Source: Lachnospiraceae bacterium (GTDB taxonomy: Bacteria > Bacillota > Clostridia > Lachnospirales > Lachnospiraceae). Taken from it: DNA of 64,000 bases. The DNA lies in contig JAFUXA010000011.1 of NCBI GenBank assembly GCA_017470985.1, positions 124,001 to 188,000 on the forward strand. Reading direction: 5' to 3'. This document shows, in pieces, positions 11,808 through 20,152 of the stretch (position 1 is the first letter of the stretch; each line of letters starts with the position of its first letter). Made by a program: the position numbers and the translations under genes. The notes beneath the pieces were generated by a model. That model ran no database searches. It had not been told where the DNA came from and worked only from the letters and a program-made list of their open reading frames with translations.

Positions 11808-12608
11808 ATGGTAAAAGGTTTATATACAGCCTACACCGGTATGGTGGAAGAGCAGAGACGATTAGATGTGACAGCAAATAACATGGCCAATTCTGCGACC
11901 ACCGGATACAAGGATGAAGGCGTGGTAAATCAATCCTTTGACCATCAGCTTGCTATCAAAATCAAGGATACTTCTGCTGCCAGCATGCCTCGCAGAATTG
12001 GAGCAGTGACTCTGGGAGTTAAGGTTGGAGAGACATATACCAATTGGGATCAGGGAAGTTTCCAGATTACAGATAATGATAGTGATTTGGCTTTGTCAGG
12101 TCAGGGATTTTTCGCAATTGCATTTACTTCCAAGGATGGAACAACATCTATTAAATATACCAGGGATGGAGCTTTTACAATTGATACAGAAGGATATATG
12201 AGAACATCCGATGGTGATTATGTTCTTAATATGAATGGCGCATTGAATTCTGATTTGAATCAGAATAATTATGTGCGCGTCAATCCTAATTTCGATTATA
12301 CCGTTGATAAGCAGGGATATATTTTCCAGGAAGGCAATAATATAGGTCAGGTAGGTATAGTTGATATTGGAGATTATAATTACATTTCTAAATATGGAGA
12401 GAATATGTATGACCTGGTAAATGGTGGTACTATTATTCCTTCCGATGCTTCCATTGAGCAAGGATGCTTAGAAGCTTCAAATGTCAATATAGTGGACGAG
12501 ATGGTTCGAATTATCACATTGTCTCGAGCATATGAGGCGGGACAGAAAATGATTCAAACAGAGGACTCGACTCTTGAAAAGGCAGTTAACGAGGTTGGCA
12601 GAGTATAG
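11808..12608 (+). CDS. flgF: Flagellar rod protein, FlgF/FlhO type
   Basis: Component of the proximal/distal rod that links the flagellar basal body to the hook. It has 266 residues. The N-terminal rod signature MVKGLYTAYTGMVEEQRRLD followed by TANNMANSATTGYK is clear, and the C-terminal SLE(A)SNV(N) helix is present as CLEASNVNIVDEMVRIITL. AGGAGG lies just upstream. The next gene is a close paralogue, matching the FlhO/FlhP pair that follows mbl in Bacillus. Export is by the flagellar type III system, and no Sec signal peptide is seen. Confidence 0.9.
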   Translation: MVKGLYTAYTGMVEEQRRLDVTANNMANSATTGYKDEGVVNQSFDHQLAIKIKDTSAASMPRRIGAVTLGVKVGETYTNWDQGSFQITDNDSDLALSGQGFFAIAFTSKDGTTSIKYTRDGAFTIDTEGYMRTSDGDYVLNMNGALNSDLNQNNYVRVNPNFDYTVDKQGYIFQEGNNIGQVGIVDIGDYNYISKYGENMYDLVNGGTIIPSDASIEQGCLEASNVNIVDEMVRIITLSRAYEAGQKMIQTEDSTLEKAVNEVGRV

Positions 12609-12653
12609 TTCGAAAGGACTGACATCTGCTTATGAGAAAGGGGTGCATCCATT

Positions 12654-13472
12654 ATGATGAGAGCATTATGGACTGGTGCTTCAGGAATGAAAGCCCAGCA
12701 GACCAATGTGGATACAATCGCAAATAATATTTCAAATGTTAATACAGTAGGTTATAAATCCCAGAGCGCGCAGTTTAAGTCACTGTTGTATCAGACACTT
12801 CGTACAGAGACTACAACTGCTAATGCGGAGCCTAAACCAACCACAGCGCAGGTGGGACTTGGAACAAGAATTGCTTCCTTGAATACAAGCTTCAAGCAGG
12901 GAGCTATGACAGCTACTGATTCAGCTACAGCCCTGTGCATAGAGGGGGAGGGATTCTTCTCTGTGAGAGACGTGGATGGTTCGGTAAAATATACTAGAAA
13001 TGGTGATTTTACCTGGTCTTTGGCTATAGATGGTTCTAGAGTTTTGACAACTTCTGAGGGTTATAATGTATTAGATAACAATGGCAATAGAATTACTCTT
13101 CCTGATGGAGTTGGAGGAGATACTGTTTCTTTTGGAACGGAGGGACAGCTGGCTTATAGAGGAGCTGATGGCAACTATATTCAGACAGGACAGAGCGTGG
13201 CTTTGTATCAATTTAATAATCCAAAGGGATTAGAAAAAGTTGGAGAGAGCATGTGGCAGGCTACAGAATCTTCCGGTGCTGCTAGAAATGAGGCTAATGC
13301 AGCTGGTATTACAAGAAGCAAGATTAACCAGGGGTATCTGGAGGCTTCAAATGTAAATGTAGCTGATGAGATGGTTAATCTGATTGTGGCTCAGCGTGCA
13401 TATGAATTAAATTCTAGAGCTATTACAACTTCGGATACTATGCTTGAGCAGGCCAATAATCTGAGAAGATAA
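12654..13472 (+). CDS. flgG: Flagellar distal rod protein, FlgG/FlhP type
   Basis: Distal rod subunit. It starts MMRALWTGASGMKAQQTNVD with IANNISNVNTVGYK and ends in GYLEASNVNVADEMVNLIVAQRAYE, the canonical FlgG C-terminus. Two adjacent ATGs exist (12654, 12657); GAAAGGGG upstream fits the first slightly better. It has 272 residues, the family norm. It lies between the FlgF-type gene and a rod-binding FlgJ-type gene, so the three make one rod-assembly unit. Confidence 0.93.
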   Translation: MMRALWTGASGMKAQQTNVDTIANNISNVNTVGYKSQSAQFKSLLYQTLRTETTTANAEPKPTTAQVGLGTRIASLNTSFKQGAMTATDSATALCIEGEGFFSVRDVDGSVKYTRNGDFTWSLAIDGSRVLTTSEGYNVLDNNGNRITLPDGVGGDTVSFGTEGQLAYRGADGNYIQTGQSVALYQFNNPKGLEKVGESMWQATESSGAARNEANAAGITRSKINQGYLEASNVNVADEMVNLIVAQRAYELNSRAITTSDTMLEQANNLRR

Positions 13473-13527
13473 CAGCTTAGATATTATACTAATTAGATGC
13501 TAGATGAGTTTTGAAGGAGGATGCATT

Positions 13528-13884
13528 ATGGAATTGTCCGGTATTACATCTTATTTAGATCAAAACAAAATAAATAGTACAAGTGCTGCCAAGTCTTCTG
13601 GGGTATCGAAATCTTTGTCGGGATTGTCTTCTGCGTCTAGCGAGGAGGAAGTTACAGAGGCTGTTAAATCCTTTGAAGCATTCCTTTTGGAACAGGTTAT
13701 CAAGGAAGTGAAAGATACCTTGTCTGCAGATGATGAGGATGAGGATACAACCATGAGCCAATACAAGGATCTGTATATGGATGCAACCATATCAGAGCTG
13801 GCAAGTCAGATGGTCGATGAGTATGGAGGTACATTGACAGAAGATCTGGTGAACCAGGTGAAGAGAAATTATGGTATTGAATAG
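13528..13884 (+). CDS. flgJ: FlgJ-type rod-binding protein (chaperone domain only)
   Basis: Small protein of the rod-binding family, thought to help the rod assemble. The 118 residues correspond to the N-terminal half of proteobacterial FlgJ; there is no muramidase domain. The diagnostic pattern is present: KSFEAFLLEQVIKEVKDTL, then MSQYKDLYMDATISELASQM. ATG 13528 is chosen because AAGGAGG lies 8 bases upstream; a further in-frame ATG at 13504 lacks a good site. The N-terminal 40 residues are Ser-rich and probably flexible. It is the last flagellar gene of this run. Confidence 0.85.
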   Translation: MELSGITSYLDQNKINSTSAAKSSGVSKSLSGLSSASSEEEVTEAVKSFEAFLLEQVIKEVKDTLSADDEDEDTTMSQYKDLYMDATISELASQMVDEYGGTLTEDLVNQVKRNYGIE

Positions 13885-13900
13885 GATTTTGGACTAAGAG

Positions 13901-16144
13901 ATGGAAGAACAAAACAAGACTGAAGAATTAGAAGGTTATGTTGATCATATTATCTTTCGTAACCAGGATAATGGATATACAGTATTGAATTTCATAAGTT
14001 ATGAAGAAGAAATCACATGCGTAGGAATCTTCCCCGTTGTAAATGAGGGGGAGATTCTTTTGCTTAGAGGAGAATATACCAGCCATCCTTCGTATGGAGA
14101 ACAGTTTAAAGTGACCTCCATGGAGGCCAAGGCTCCTACTGATGTGGTATCAATGGAGAGGTATTTGGCTTCCGGAGCAATAAAGGGGATTGGCGTGGCT
14201 CTGGCGGCGAGAATTGTGCGCTGGTTTGGTGAGGATACCTTTCGTATTATAGAGGAACAGCCTGAGAGATTGGCAGAGGTAAAGGGTATCAGCAAGAAGA
14301 AGGCTATGGAAATATCTGATGCCATGATGGAGAAGAAGGATTTGCGTGATGCGATGATATTTCTGTCAGGCTATGGTGTGTCAACAACCCTTGCGGTGAG
14401 AATTTATAATACCTATGGATATGACCTGTATAAAATCGTCAAGGAGAATCCCTACAGATTGGCTGAAGATATAACAGGTGTAGGCTTTAAGATTGCAGAT
14501 GAGATTGCTTATAGAGTCGGTATAAGTGCTGATTCGGATTTTAGAATTAAATCTGGAATATTATATGCTCTGGGACTGGGGGCTATGTCAGGACATACCT
14601 GTCTGCCCAGGGAGGAACTGGTGAGATATACCTCCGGATTGTTGGGAGTGGACCCTTCAGGGGTGGATGATTTGATCTCAAATCTGGCAATGGACAAGAA
14701 GGTTGTAGTAAAAGGTGATTTCATATATGCCAGCTGGTATGACTATGTGGAGAGTTCCATTGCAGGTTTATTGTGCTCTCTTAATCAGAGATATGATGAG
14801 TCTGAGGAGCGACTGGATGCTTTTATCGCACGAGTGCAGCAAGAGGAAGATGTGGAGTTGGATGAATGGCAGAAAGCTGCAGTTAAGCAGGCTGTTACCC
14901 ATGGTCTGTTTGTGATAACAGGTGGACCGGGTACCGGCAAGACTACAACTATTAGAGCTATTATCAATTATTTTGACAGTGAGGGATACGACATCATGCT
15001 TGCGGCACCTACAGGAAGAGCTGCCAAGAGAATGAGTGAGGCCACAGGTTATGAGGCTAAGACCATACACAGACTTCTCGAGGTAAATGGCGCTATGCCA
15101 GAAGGTGAGGATAGCAGTGCTGCAACTGCCAGAGGTATGTTTGAACGAAATGAGAACAATCCTTTGGAGGCAGATGTGGTAATTATTGATGAGGTATCCA
15201 TGGTGGATGTTAATCTCATGCATGCTCTGCTGAAGGCTATACCTGTCGGAGGTAGATTGATTCTGGTGGGAGATGTGAATCAGCTTCCTAGTGTGGGTCC
15301 GGGAAATGTGCTGAGAGATATAATCCAATCAGGTGCCTTTGAGACAGTTACTTTGCAGAAGGTCTTCAGGCAGGCTGCCACCAGTGATATTGTCATGAAT
15401 GCTCATAGAATAAATGAAGGTGAGCATGTGATTGCAGATAATAAGTCTGAAGATTTCTTTCTGCTTCGCAGAAGAGATGCCAATGGTATTATTACTACCA
15501 TGATTGAATTGGTTTCCAAGAAATTGCCTAAATATGTACAGGCAACCCCACTGGATATTCAGGTATTGACTCCTACTAGAAAAGGGTTGGTTGGAGTTGA
15601 AAATTTAAATATTCAATTGCAGAAATATTTGAATCCGGCCAATATCAACAAGAAGGAGAGGGAGTTTGGTGGCAGAATATTCCGTGAGGGGGATAAGGTT
15701 ATGCAGACCAAGAACAATTATCAAGTGGAGTGGGAGATTAGAAGCAAGTACGGCATCCCAATTGATAAAGGTTTGGGTGTGTTTAATGGTGATGTGGGAA
15801 TCCTTACAGAGATAAATGAATATACTAATTCTCTGTGGGTGAAATATGACGATGGTAGAATGGTAGAGTATCCGTTTAAGAATGTAGATGAGCTGGAGCT
15901 GGCATATGCTATTACTATACATAAATCTCAGGGAAGCGAATATCCGGCTGTAGTGATGCCGATTCTTCCGGGGCCTCGCATGCTTATGAACAGAAATCTG
16001 TTATATACAGGAATTACGAGAGCCAAGAAGTGTCTCACTATTGTGGGGGATGAAGCGACATTTTATGAAATGATAGATAATGAATCTCAGCAGAAGAGAT
16101 ATTCGGGATTGAGACAGAGGATAGAATCCATAGTCGGAATGTAG
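13901..16144 (+). CDS. recD2: ATP-dependent 5'-3' helicase RecD2
   Basis: Superfamily 1B DNA helicase of the RecD2 group found without RecBC, involved in repair and replication-fork upkeep. It has 747 residues, the usual length. The N-terminal OB-like part (LEGYVDHIIFRNQDNGYTVL) and helix-hairpin-helix region (GIGVALAARIV, VKGISKKKAMEI) precede Walker A TGGPGTGKTTTIRAI at about residues 340-354. Walker B VIIDEVSMVD and the C-terminal ITIHKSQGSE motif complete the helicase core. The start is 16 bases after the FlgJ-type gene, so it may be read with the flagellar genes despite the unrelated role. Confidence 0.94.
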   Translation: MEEQNKTEELEGYVDHIIFRNQDNGYTVLNFISYEEEITCVGIFPVVNEGEILLLRGEYTSHPSYGEQFKVTSMEAKAPTDVVSMERYLASGAIKGIGVALAARIVRWFGEDTFRIIEEQPERLAEVKGISKKKAMEISDAMMEKKDLRDAMIFLSGYGVSTTLAVRIYNTYGYDLYKIVKENPYRLAEDITGVGFKIADEIAYRVGISADSDFRIKSGILYALGLGAMSGHTCLPREELVRYTSGLLGVDPSGVDDLISNLAMDKKVVVKGDFIYASWYDYVESSIAGLLCSLNQRYDESEERLDAFIARVQQEEDVELDEWQKAAVKQAVTHGLFVITGGPGTGKTTTIRAIINYFDSEGYDIMLAAPTGRAAKRMSEATGYEAKTIHRLLEVNGAMPEGEDSSAATARGMFERNENNPLEADVVIIDEVSMVDVNLMHALLKAIPVGGRLILVGDVNQLPSVGPGNVLRDIIQSGAFETVTLQKVFRQAATSDIVMNAHRINEGEHVIADNKSEDFFLLRRRDANGIITTMIELVSKKLPKYVQATPLDIQVLTPTRKGLVGVENLNIQLQKYLNPANINKKEREFGGRIFREGDKVMQTKNNYQVEWEIRSKYGIPIDKGLGVFNGDVGILTEINEYTNSLWVKYDDGRMVEYPFKNVDELELAYAITIHKSQGSEYPAVVMPILPGPRMLMNRNLLYTGITRAKKCLTIVGDEATFYEMIDNESQQKRYSGLRQRIESIVGM

Positions 16145-16189
16145 AATAAAAATATCTCTTATCATAATTATAATATCGTGGTAATATAA

Positions 16190-16226
16190 AACAGGAGGTA
16201 GCCTATTGGCTGACCTCCTGTTTTGC
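16190..16226. terminator. Bidirectional terminator between recD2 and the opposing lipoprotein gene
   Basis: ACAGGAGGT (16191-16199) pairs with ACCTCCTGT (16213-16221), and the stem continues inward as AGCC/GGCT. T runs are present on both sides (TTTT on plus; TTTTATA reading minus). The last codons and the stop of the minus-strand gene lie inside the hairpin. Confidence 0.85.
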
Positions 16227-17453
16227 AACTCGCTTGGTTGTAGAACCTATCTCATACTCTGACAGGAATTCATCTCTGTCATAGAAAGATTTTGGAAAGG
16301 TTAACTCCAAGGCATTTGCAATTTTCTTGTTATATAATTTTTCGTTTTCATAATTAGCATTTTCTATTTGTGTGGTAGATGGATCTTCACCATTTACCAG
16401 GATTCTGTATGTTATTTTTCCGGCAGCATAACCCATTATATAAGGATCTTCATGTAGTGAAGCCAGGGAGTATTCTGAGGCTTCTAAATCGTTGGTTACT
16501 GTAGGTATGTGTGCCTTGGTTGCCTGGTCACATATATCCTTGGCGTAGGAGTCAATTCCATTGCATGCTGGCAGATATAAGCAGCTGTTTTGGCTGCAGG
16601 CATCTTGGATGATTTCATCATTTGAACCATTTAACAGATACTCGTTGTATTTAAGCCCTGCCTGTAGAATCATTTTCTCCATAATCTGTGCCTGATAAAT
16701 GGCATCAGTATCACCTTCCGGATAAATGATTCCTACTGAATAAAGAGTAGGAGTACATTCGATGATAAGTGACAGCTCTGATTCTAAATCAGATAGAGAG
16801 GATACACCGCACAGGTTGATTTTGGTGGTGCCATCCCAGGCCTCCTCTGCCTCGTTATCGGAAGTTGTATTTTCAGAGGCAGTATCTTCAGAAGAGGTAG
16901 ATCCCTCTGATGTTTCTGTATCTTCTACCGGAGTAGACTGGTTATCAACATTTTCTGTAGTGTTTTCATCTGACGATTCATCATTTAATGTGATATTGGT
17001 GGCAACTGAATTCAAGAGGCTGTCTTTCTTCTCTTGAATACGATTTAACTCGCCCTGGAAGTTGATTACTCCAGCGCCTACAATTGGTGTGGTTTGCTCA
17101 GCGGCTGCTATTGCTGTAACAGACAAAGGACCGTTGGCAAAAATCAACTGAGGTGCACTGACTGCATAAGCTTCAGCTATCTGATCTACAGAGATAGATT
17201 CATTTGCAGCAGAGTGCTTGATGTCTACATGTTTGCTTCCAAATAGATCATTCAGTGCATCCTTGTAGCCGGTTAATACATCATTATAATAATCGGAATC
17301 ATTATCCTGCATAACATATATGGTATATACAGTATCATCCTCTTCTTTTATGGGATCATATTTTACTTCCTTCTCGGGTTTCTTGCAGCCGGCCATTGAC
17401 AGGGCCAGAGCGCATGCCATACCGAGAGCGGCAAATCTATATAGTTTTCTCAT
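16203..17453 (-). CDS. Lipoprotein resembling ABC-type solute-binding proteins (TrpX/ABC_sub_bind-like)
   Basis: Probably a membrane-anchored solute-binding protein of 416 residues. The signal peptide ends in the lipobox LSMAGC (Cys at about residue 22). The fold pattern matches ABC-type periplasmic sugar/amino-acid binding proteins of the TrpX kind: PQLIFANGPLSVTAIAAAEQTTPIVGAGV, then LYSVGIIYPEGDTDA, IPTVTNDLEASEYSLASLHEDPYIMGYAAGKI. A roughly 60-residue acidic, Ser/Thr/Glu-rich insert (about residues 150-210) splits the two halves, which is unusual. No permease or ATPase gene is adjacent, so the ligand and the transporter are unknown. It could instead be a sensor lipoprotein. Confidence 0.7.
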   Translation of the reverse strand: MRKLYRFAALGMACALALSMAGCKKPEKEVKYDPIKEEDDTVYTIYVMQDNDSDYYNDVLTGYKDALNDLFGSKHVDIKHSAANESISVDQIAEAYAVSAPQLIFANGPLSVTAIAAAEQTTPIVGAGVINFQGELNRIQEKKDSLLNSVATNITLNDESSDENTTENVDNQSTPVEDTETSEGSTSSEDTASENTTSDNEAEEAWDGTTKINLCGVSSLSDLESELSLIIECTPTLYSVGIIYPEGDTDAIYQAQIMEKMILQAGLKYNEYLLNGSNDEIIQDACSQNSCLYLPACNGIDSYAKDICDQATKAHIPTVTNDLEASEYSLASLHEDPYIMGYAAGKITYRILVNGEDPSTTQIENANYENEKLYNKKIANALELTFPKSFYDRDEFLSEYEIGSTTKRVAKQEVSQ

Positions 17454-17521
17454 AGGAGAACGCCCTCCGTTTTCTAATATTTACATCACTAAATTTTATA
17501 GACAAGGGGGATAAAAGTCAA

Positions 17522-18241
17522 ATGAAAGTAAAAAGCATATTTAGAGTATTGGAGAGTATCTATCCTCGCAGATGCCCTGGGTGTGATAGGGTTATATCAG
17601 GTAATAAAACTTTCTGTGAGAAATGCAAAGACGACATAGTGTATGTTGGTGAAAATTTCTGTATGAAATGTGGCAAGAGAATGTGGGAGGATAATATTAA
17701 TGAATTCTGTGGCGATTGTAGAAGGAGAAAGAGATCCTTTGATGAAGGCAGGGGAGTGTATGTATATAGAGGCCCGATGAAAATGGCTATGTATAGATTT
17801 AAGTATTCAAACAGGAGGTGTTATGCCAGAACTTTTGCCGGGGAGACAGTTAGATGTCTTGGGAAATGGCGCGGGTTAAAAGATATAGATGGAATAATTC
17901 CTGTGCCTATGTACAGGAATAAAATGAAAGGAAGGGGCTATAATCAGGCGGAGGTGATAGCAGAAGCCCTGGGTAAAATGTTGAGAGTGCCGGTATACAA
18001 TGACTTTGTAGTAAGAGGAAGGGAGACTGCTCCTCAGAAGAATCTGGATGACGAGGGAAGAAGGCATAATTTGAAAAATGCTTTTATTATCAAGCAAAAT
18101 AGTGTAAAATTAAATAGAATTCTGATAATTGACGATATTTTTACTACCGGTAGCACCATGGAGGAAATATCGAGGGTGTGTAGAAAAGCCGGAGTCTCAG
18201 AGATATATTGCTTGTGCATATGCACAGGACAGGAGGTTTGA
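17522..18241 (+). CDS. comF: ComF family phosphoribosyltransferase-like protein
   Basis: ComFC-type protein linked in other Firmicutes to DNA uptake; 239 residues. The N-terminus carries a zinc-ribbon-like set of cysteines (CPGC, CEKC, CMKCGKR, CGDC). The C-terminal half is a phosphoribosyltransferase fold with GYNQAEVIAEAL and the PRPP loop ILIIDDIFTTGSTMEE. No ComFA helicase gene lies upstream; the neighbour there is a divergent lipoprotein gene. The next gene overlaps functionally: its ribosome binding site lies in the comF 3' end. The Bacillus order comFC-yvyF is thus kept here. Confidence 0.9.
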   Translation: MKVKSIFRVLESIYPRRCPGCDRVISGNKTFCEKCKDDIVYVGENFCMKCGKRMWEDNINEFCGDCRRRKRSFDEGRGVYVYRGPMKMAMYRFKYSNRRCYARTFAGETVRCLGKWRGLKDIDGIIPVPMYRNKMKGRGYNQAEVIAEALGKMLRVPVYNDFVVRGRETAPQKNLDDEGRRHNLKNAFIIKQNSVKLNRILIIDDIFTTGSTMEEISRVCRKAGVSEIYCLCICTGQEV

Positions 18242-18245
18242 CATT

Positions 18246-18656
18246 ATGGATGTTAGAAATTGTAGAAACTGCGGGAGACTTTTTAATTATTTAAATGGGC
18301 CTAATATTTGTCCGGCTTGTAGAGATGATCTGGAAAAGAAGTTCGTTGAAGTAAAAGAATATGTACGTAATAATGCAGGTGCTTCCATACAGCAGGTGGC
18401 AGATGAGAACGAGGTAAATGTTCAGCAGATTAGACAGTGGATTAGAGAGGAGCGACTCGAATTCTCCAAGGACTCTCCAGTTGGAATTGAATGTGAATCT
18501 TGCGGTGCTACAATCAGAACCGGTAGATATTGTGAAGCATGTAAGGCTAAACTTCAGAAGGACTTGGATTCATTGGTTCCGAAGAAGGATCCCCGTGATG
18601 ATATTCGTGCCAAGAGAAAAGAAAGAGAAAACAAGATGAGATTCCTGCAAAGTTAA
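18246..18656 (+). CDS. YvyF-type flagellar operon protein (zinc-ribbon/HTH)
   Basis: The 136-residue protein has CRNCGRLFNYLNGPNICPAC at its N-terminus and a second cysteine cluster CESCGA...CEAC near the C-terminus. Between them is a helix-turn-helix-like segment (ASIQQVADENEVNVQQIRQWI). This layout matches the family known from the comF-yvyF-flgM region of Bacillus. ATG 18246 is chosen because AGGAGG precedes it by 9 bases at the comF end. flgM does not follow; a terminator does. The function in the family is not firmly known; a regulatory role in flagellar expression is inferred from context. Confidence 0.8.
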   Translation: MDVRNCRNCGRLFNYLNGPNICPACRDDLEKKFVEVKEYVRNNAGASIQQVADENEVNVQQIRQWIREERLEFSKDSPVGIECESCGATIRTGRYCEACKAKLQKDLDSLVPKKDPRDDIRAKRKERENKMRFLQS

Positions 18657-18683
18657 TAGGTGCAATAATGATTTTGAGATTTA

Positions 18684-18714
18684 CAGACCGTGCCAGTTTG
18701 GCGCGGTCTGTTTG
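18684..18714 (+). terminator. Terminator after the YvyF-type gene
   Basis: CAGACCGTGCC (18684-18694) pairs with GGCGCGGTCTG (18700-18710) with one G-T pair, followed by TTTG. Confidence 0.75.
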
Positions 18715-18739
18715 ATTTAGTCTATCAATATGATATAAT
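18712..18739 (+). promoter_or_regulatory. Probable promoter of the cdaA cluster
   Basis: TTGATT (18712-18717) and TATAAT (18734-18739), 16-base spacing, directly after the terminator and 28 bases before the first gene of the cluster. Confidence 0.55.
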
Positions 18740-18766
18740 GTGAATAACTATGCAAGGTGGTGAATT

Positions 18767-19186
18767 ATGCTTAACGAAGAGAGAGTTGTGCTCATGACTG
18801 AGCTGGCTATTTTCGAGGAAAAGGCCAATCACAAATTACAACCTGCTACGAGATATACCAAGCGGGACTATATAACATTATGTACAATAGGCGGAATTGT
18901 ATTTGGCAGCCTGTTGTTTGTGTGCTTATATGGAGTGGCTATTGCTGCTATTATGTCTACAGCAATTACCAATATATCTCTATTGCTGGTAATTATATTC
19001 GTGATTTTGGGCGTGATTTTGTATGCCTTGTTTATGTATTTCTATTTAAATAATCTGAGGCGTGGAGCTATTAAGAGATATGATAGAAGCAAGAAGCTGG
19101 TAAAGACGCAGAGACAGGCCTATATGAAACTAATGAAATTATATGAAAAAGAAGAAGCACAGGATATTCCTGAAAGCTGGGGGTAA
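18767..19186 (+). CDS. Small two-helix membrane protein of unknown function
   Basis: Not recognised. 139 residues with an N-terminal soluble helix, two strongly hydrophobic segments (about residues 39-62 and 68-91), and a basic cytoplasmic tail (KRYDRSKKLVKTQRQAYMKLMKLYEKE) likely to be helical. AAGGTGG precedes the ATG. The next gene starts four bases after the stop, so it belongs to the cdaA transcript. A structural or accessory role with the neighbouring membrane protein is possible but unproven. Confidence 0.7.
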   Translation: MLNEERVVLMTELAIFEEKANHKLQPATRYTKRDYITLCTIGGIVFGSLLFVCLYGVAIAAIMSTAITNISLLLVIIFVILGVILYALFMYFYLNNLRRGAIKRYDRSKKLVKTQRQAYMKLMKLYEKEEAQDIPESWG

Positions 19187-19189
19187 TAT

Positions 19190-20152
19190 ATGACTTTTTG
19201 GATAGGGTTAAGAACGAAAATCAGAAAACTAGTTATGAATAATGAGACCAATTTTATTAGAGGAACCAGATTTGTAATGGCTCTGATTGCCCTGGCTATG
19301 ATAAATGCTAATTTTGGTTATCAAAAAGCTTTATCTCATTGGTGGACAGCATTGATTGTGGCAGCAATCTGCGCATTTATACCATCTCAGGCTGGTAGTG
19401 TTGTAATAGCTTTTGTAGGCATTGTGCAACTTATGGCCCTGTCTACAGATGTGGGTGTGGCAGCTCTTGTGATTGCTGTAGTTGCATATGCGGTTACATC
19501 ATATTTTAAAGCTCAGAATCAATACAATAATGTGGCAATTGCTGTAAGTCATCAGATAAAGATACCGTTTATCATTCCTGTTGTATCAGGGTTGTTGGGT
19601 AACTTTAATGATATGTCAGGAATTGTATGTGGTAGTGTGGTAGCATATTATCTAAAAGTCGTAAAAGAGAATGCTTCCGCTTTTTTGGATGAGACAAATG
19701 AGATATCCGCCACTGAACTTATTCAGACCAAGATGATATCCAATACTATGTTTTATATTTATATAGCAGCCATGGTAATTGGGTTTATGCTCATTTATTA
19801 CCTGCGAACCAAGGAGATAAAACATGCCTGGATATATGGCGTGAGTCTGGGCTGTGTGACTCAGTTTGTAATTATGCTGGCAGGCTGTCTCTTTGTTGGA
19901 AACAAGTCTGCAGTACCTACAGTATTTCTGGGAAGTTTAGCTACATTCCTTCTGGGGTTACTGATAATATTCTTCTTTCAGGGGCTGGATTACAGCCGTA
20001 TCGAGAAGGTACAGTACGAGGACGATGATTACTATTACTATGTGACAGCTATTCCAAAGGCCCATATTGCAGAGCAGGAGAAAGAAATCAAGAAAATTAC
20101 TGATGCTGAGATATTGGGTTTGGAAAATGTTGAAGATGAGGATGCTGAATAA
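19190..20152 (+). CDS. Polytopic membrane protein of unknown function, upstream of cdaA
   Basis: Not assigned to a named family. It has 320 residues with about eight hydrophobic segments, including two early pairs and a later block around residues 185-265. The C-terminal 55 residues are soluble and acidic with a run of tyrosines (EDDDYYYYVTAIPK). Its stop codon overlaps the cdaA start (TAATG), which implies translational coupling and a link to c-di-AMP signalling or cell envelope control. It could be a transporter or a scaffold; the sequence alone does not decide. Confidence 0.72.
   Translation: MTFWIGLRTKIRKLVMNNETNFIRGTRFVMALIALAMINANFGYQKALSHWWTALIVAAICAFIPSQAGSVVIAFVGIVQLMALSTDVGVAALVIAVVAYAVTSYFKAQNQYNNVAIAVSHQIKIPFIIPVVSGLLGNFNDMSGIVCGSVVAYYLKVVKENASAFLDETNEISATELIQTKMISNTMFYIYIAAMVIGFMLIYYLRTKEIKHAWIYGVSLGCVTQFVIMLAGCLFVGNKSAVPTVFLGSLATFLLGLLIIFFFQGLDYSRIEKVQYEDDDYYYYVTAIPKAHIAEQEKEIKKITDAEILGLENVEDEDAE

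Noticed and set aside
13504..13527. Upstream ATG for the FlgJ-type gene
   Set aside because: AAGGAGG lies between the two ATGs and is correctly spaced only for 13528.
14768..15328. Long open frame (186 codons) on the minus strand inside recD2
   Set aside because: Fully overlaps a well-supported RecD2; composition is that of an antisense shadow and no ribosome site is present.
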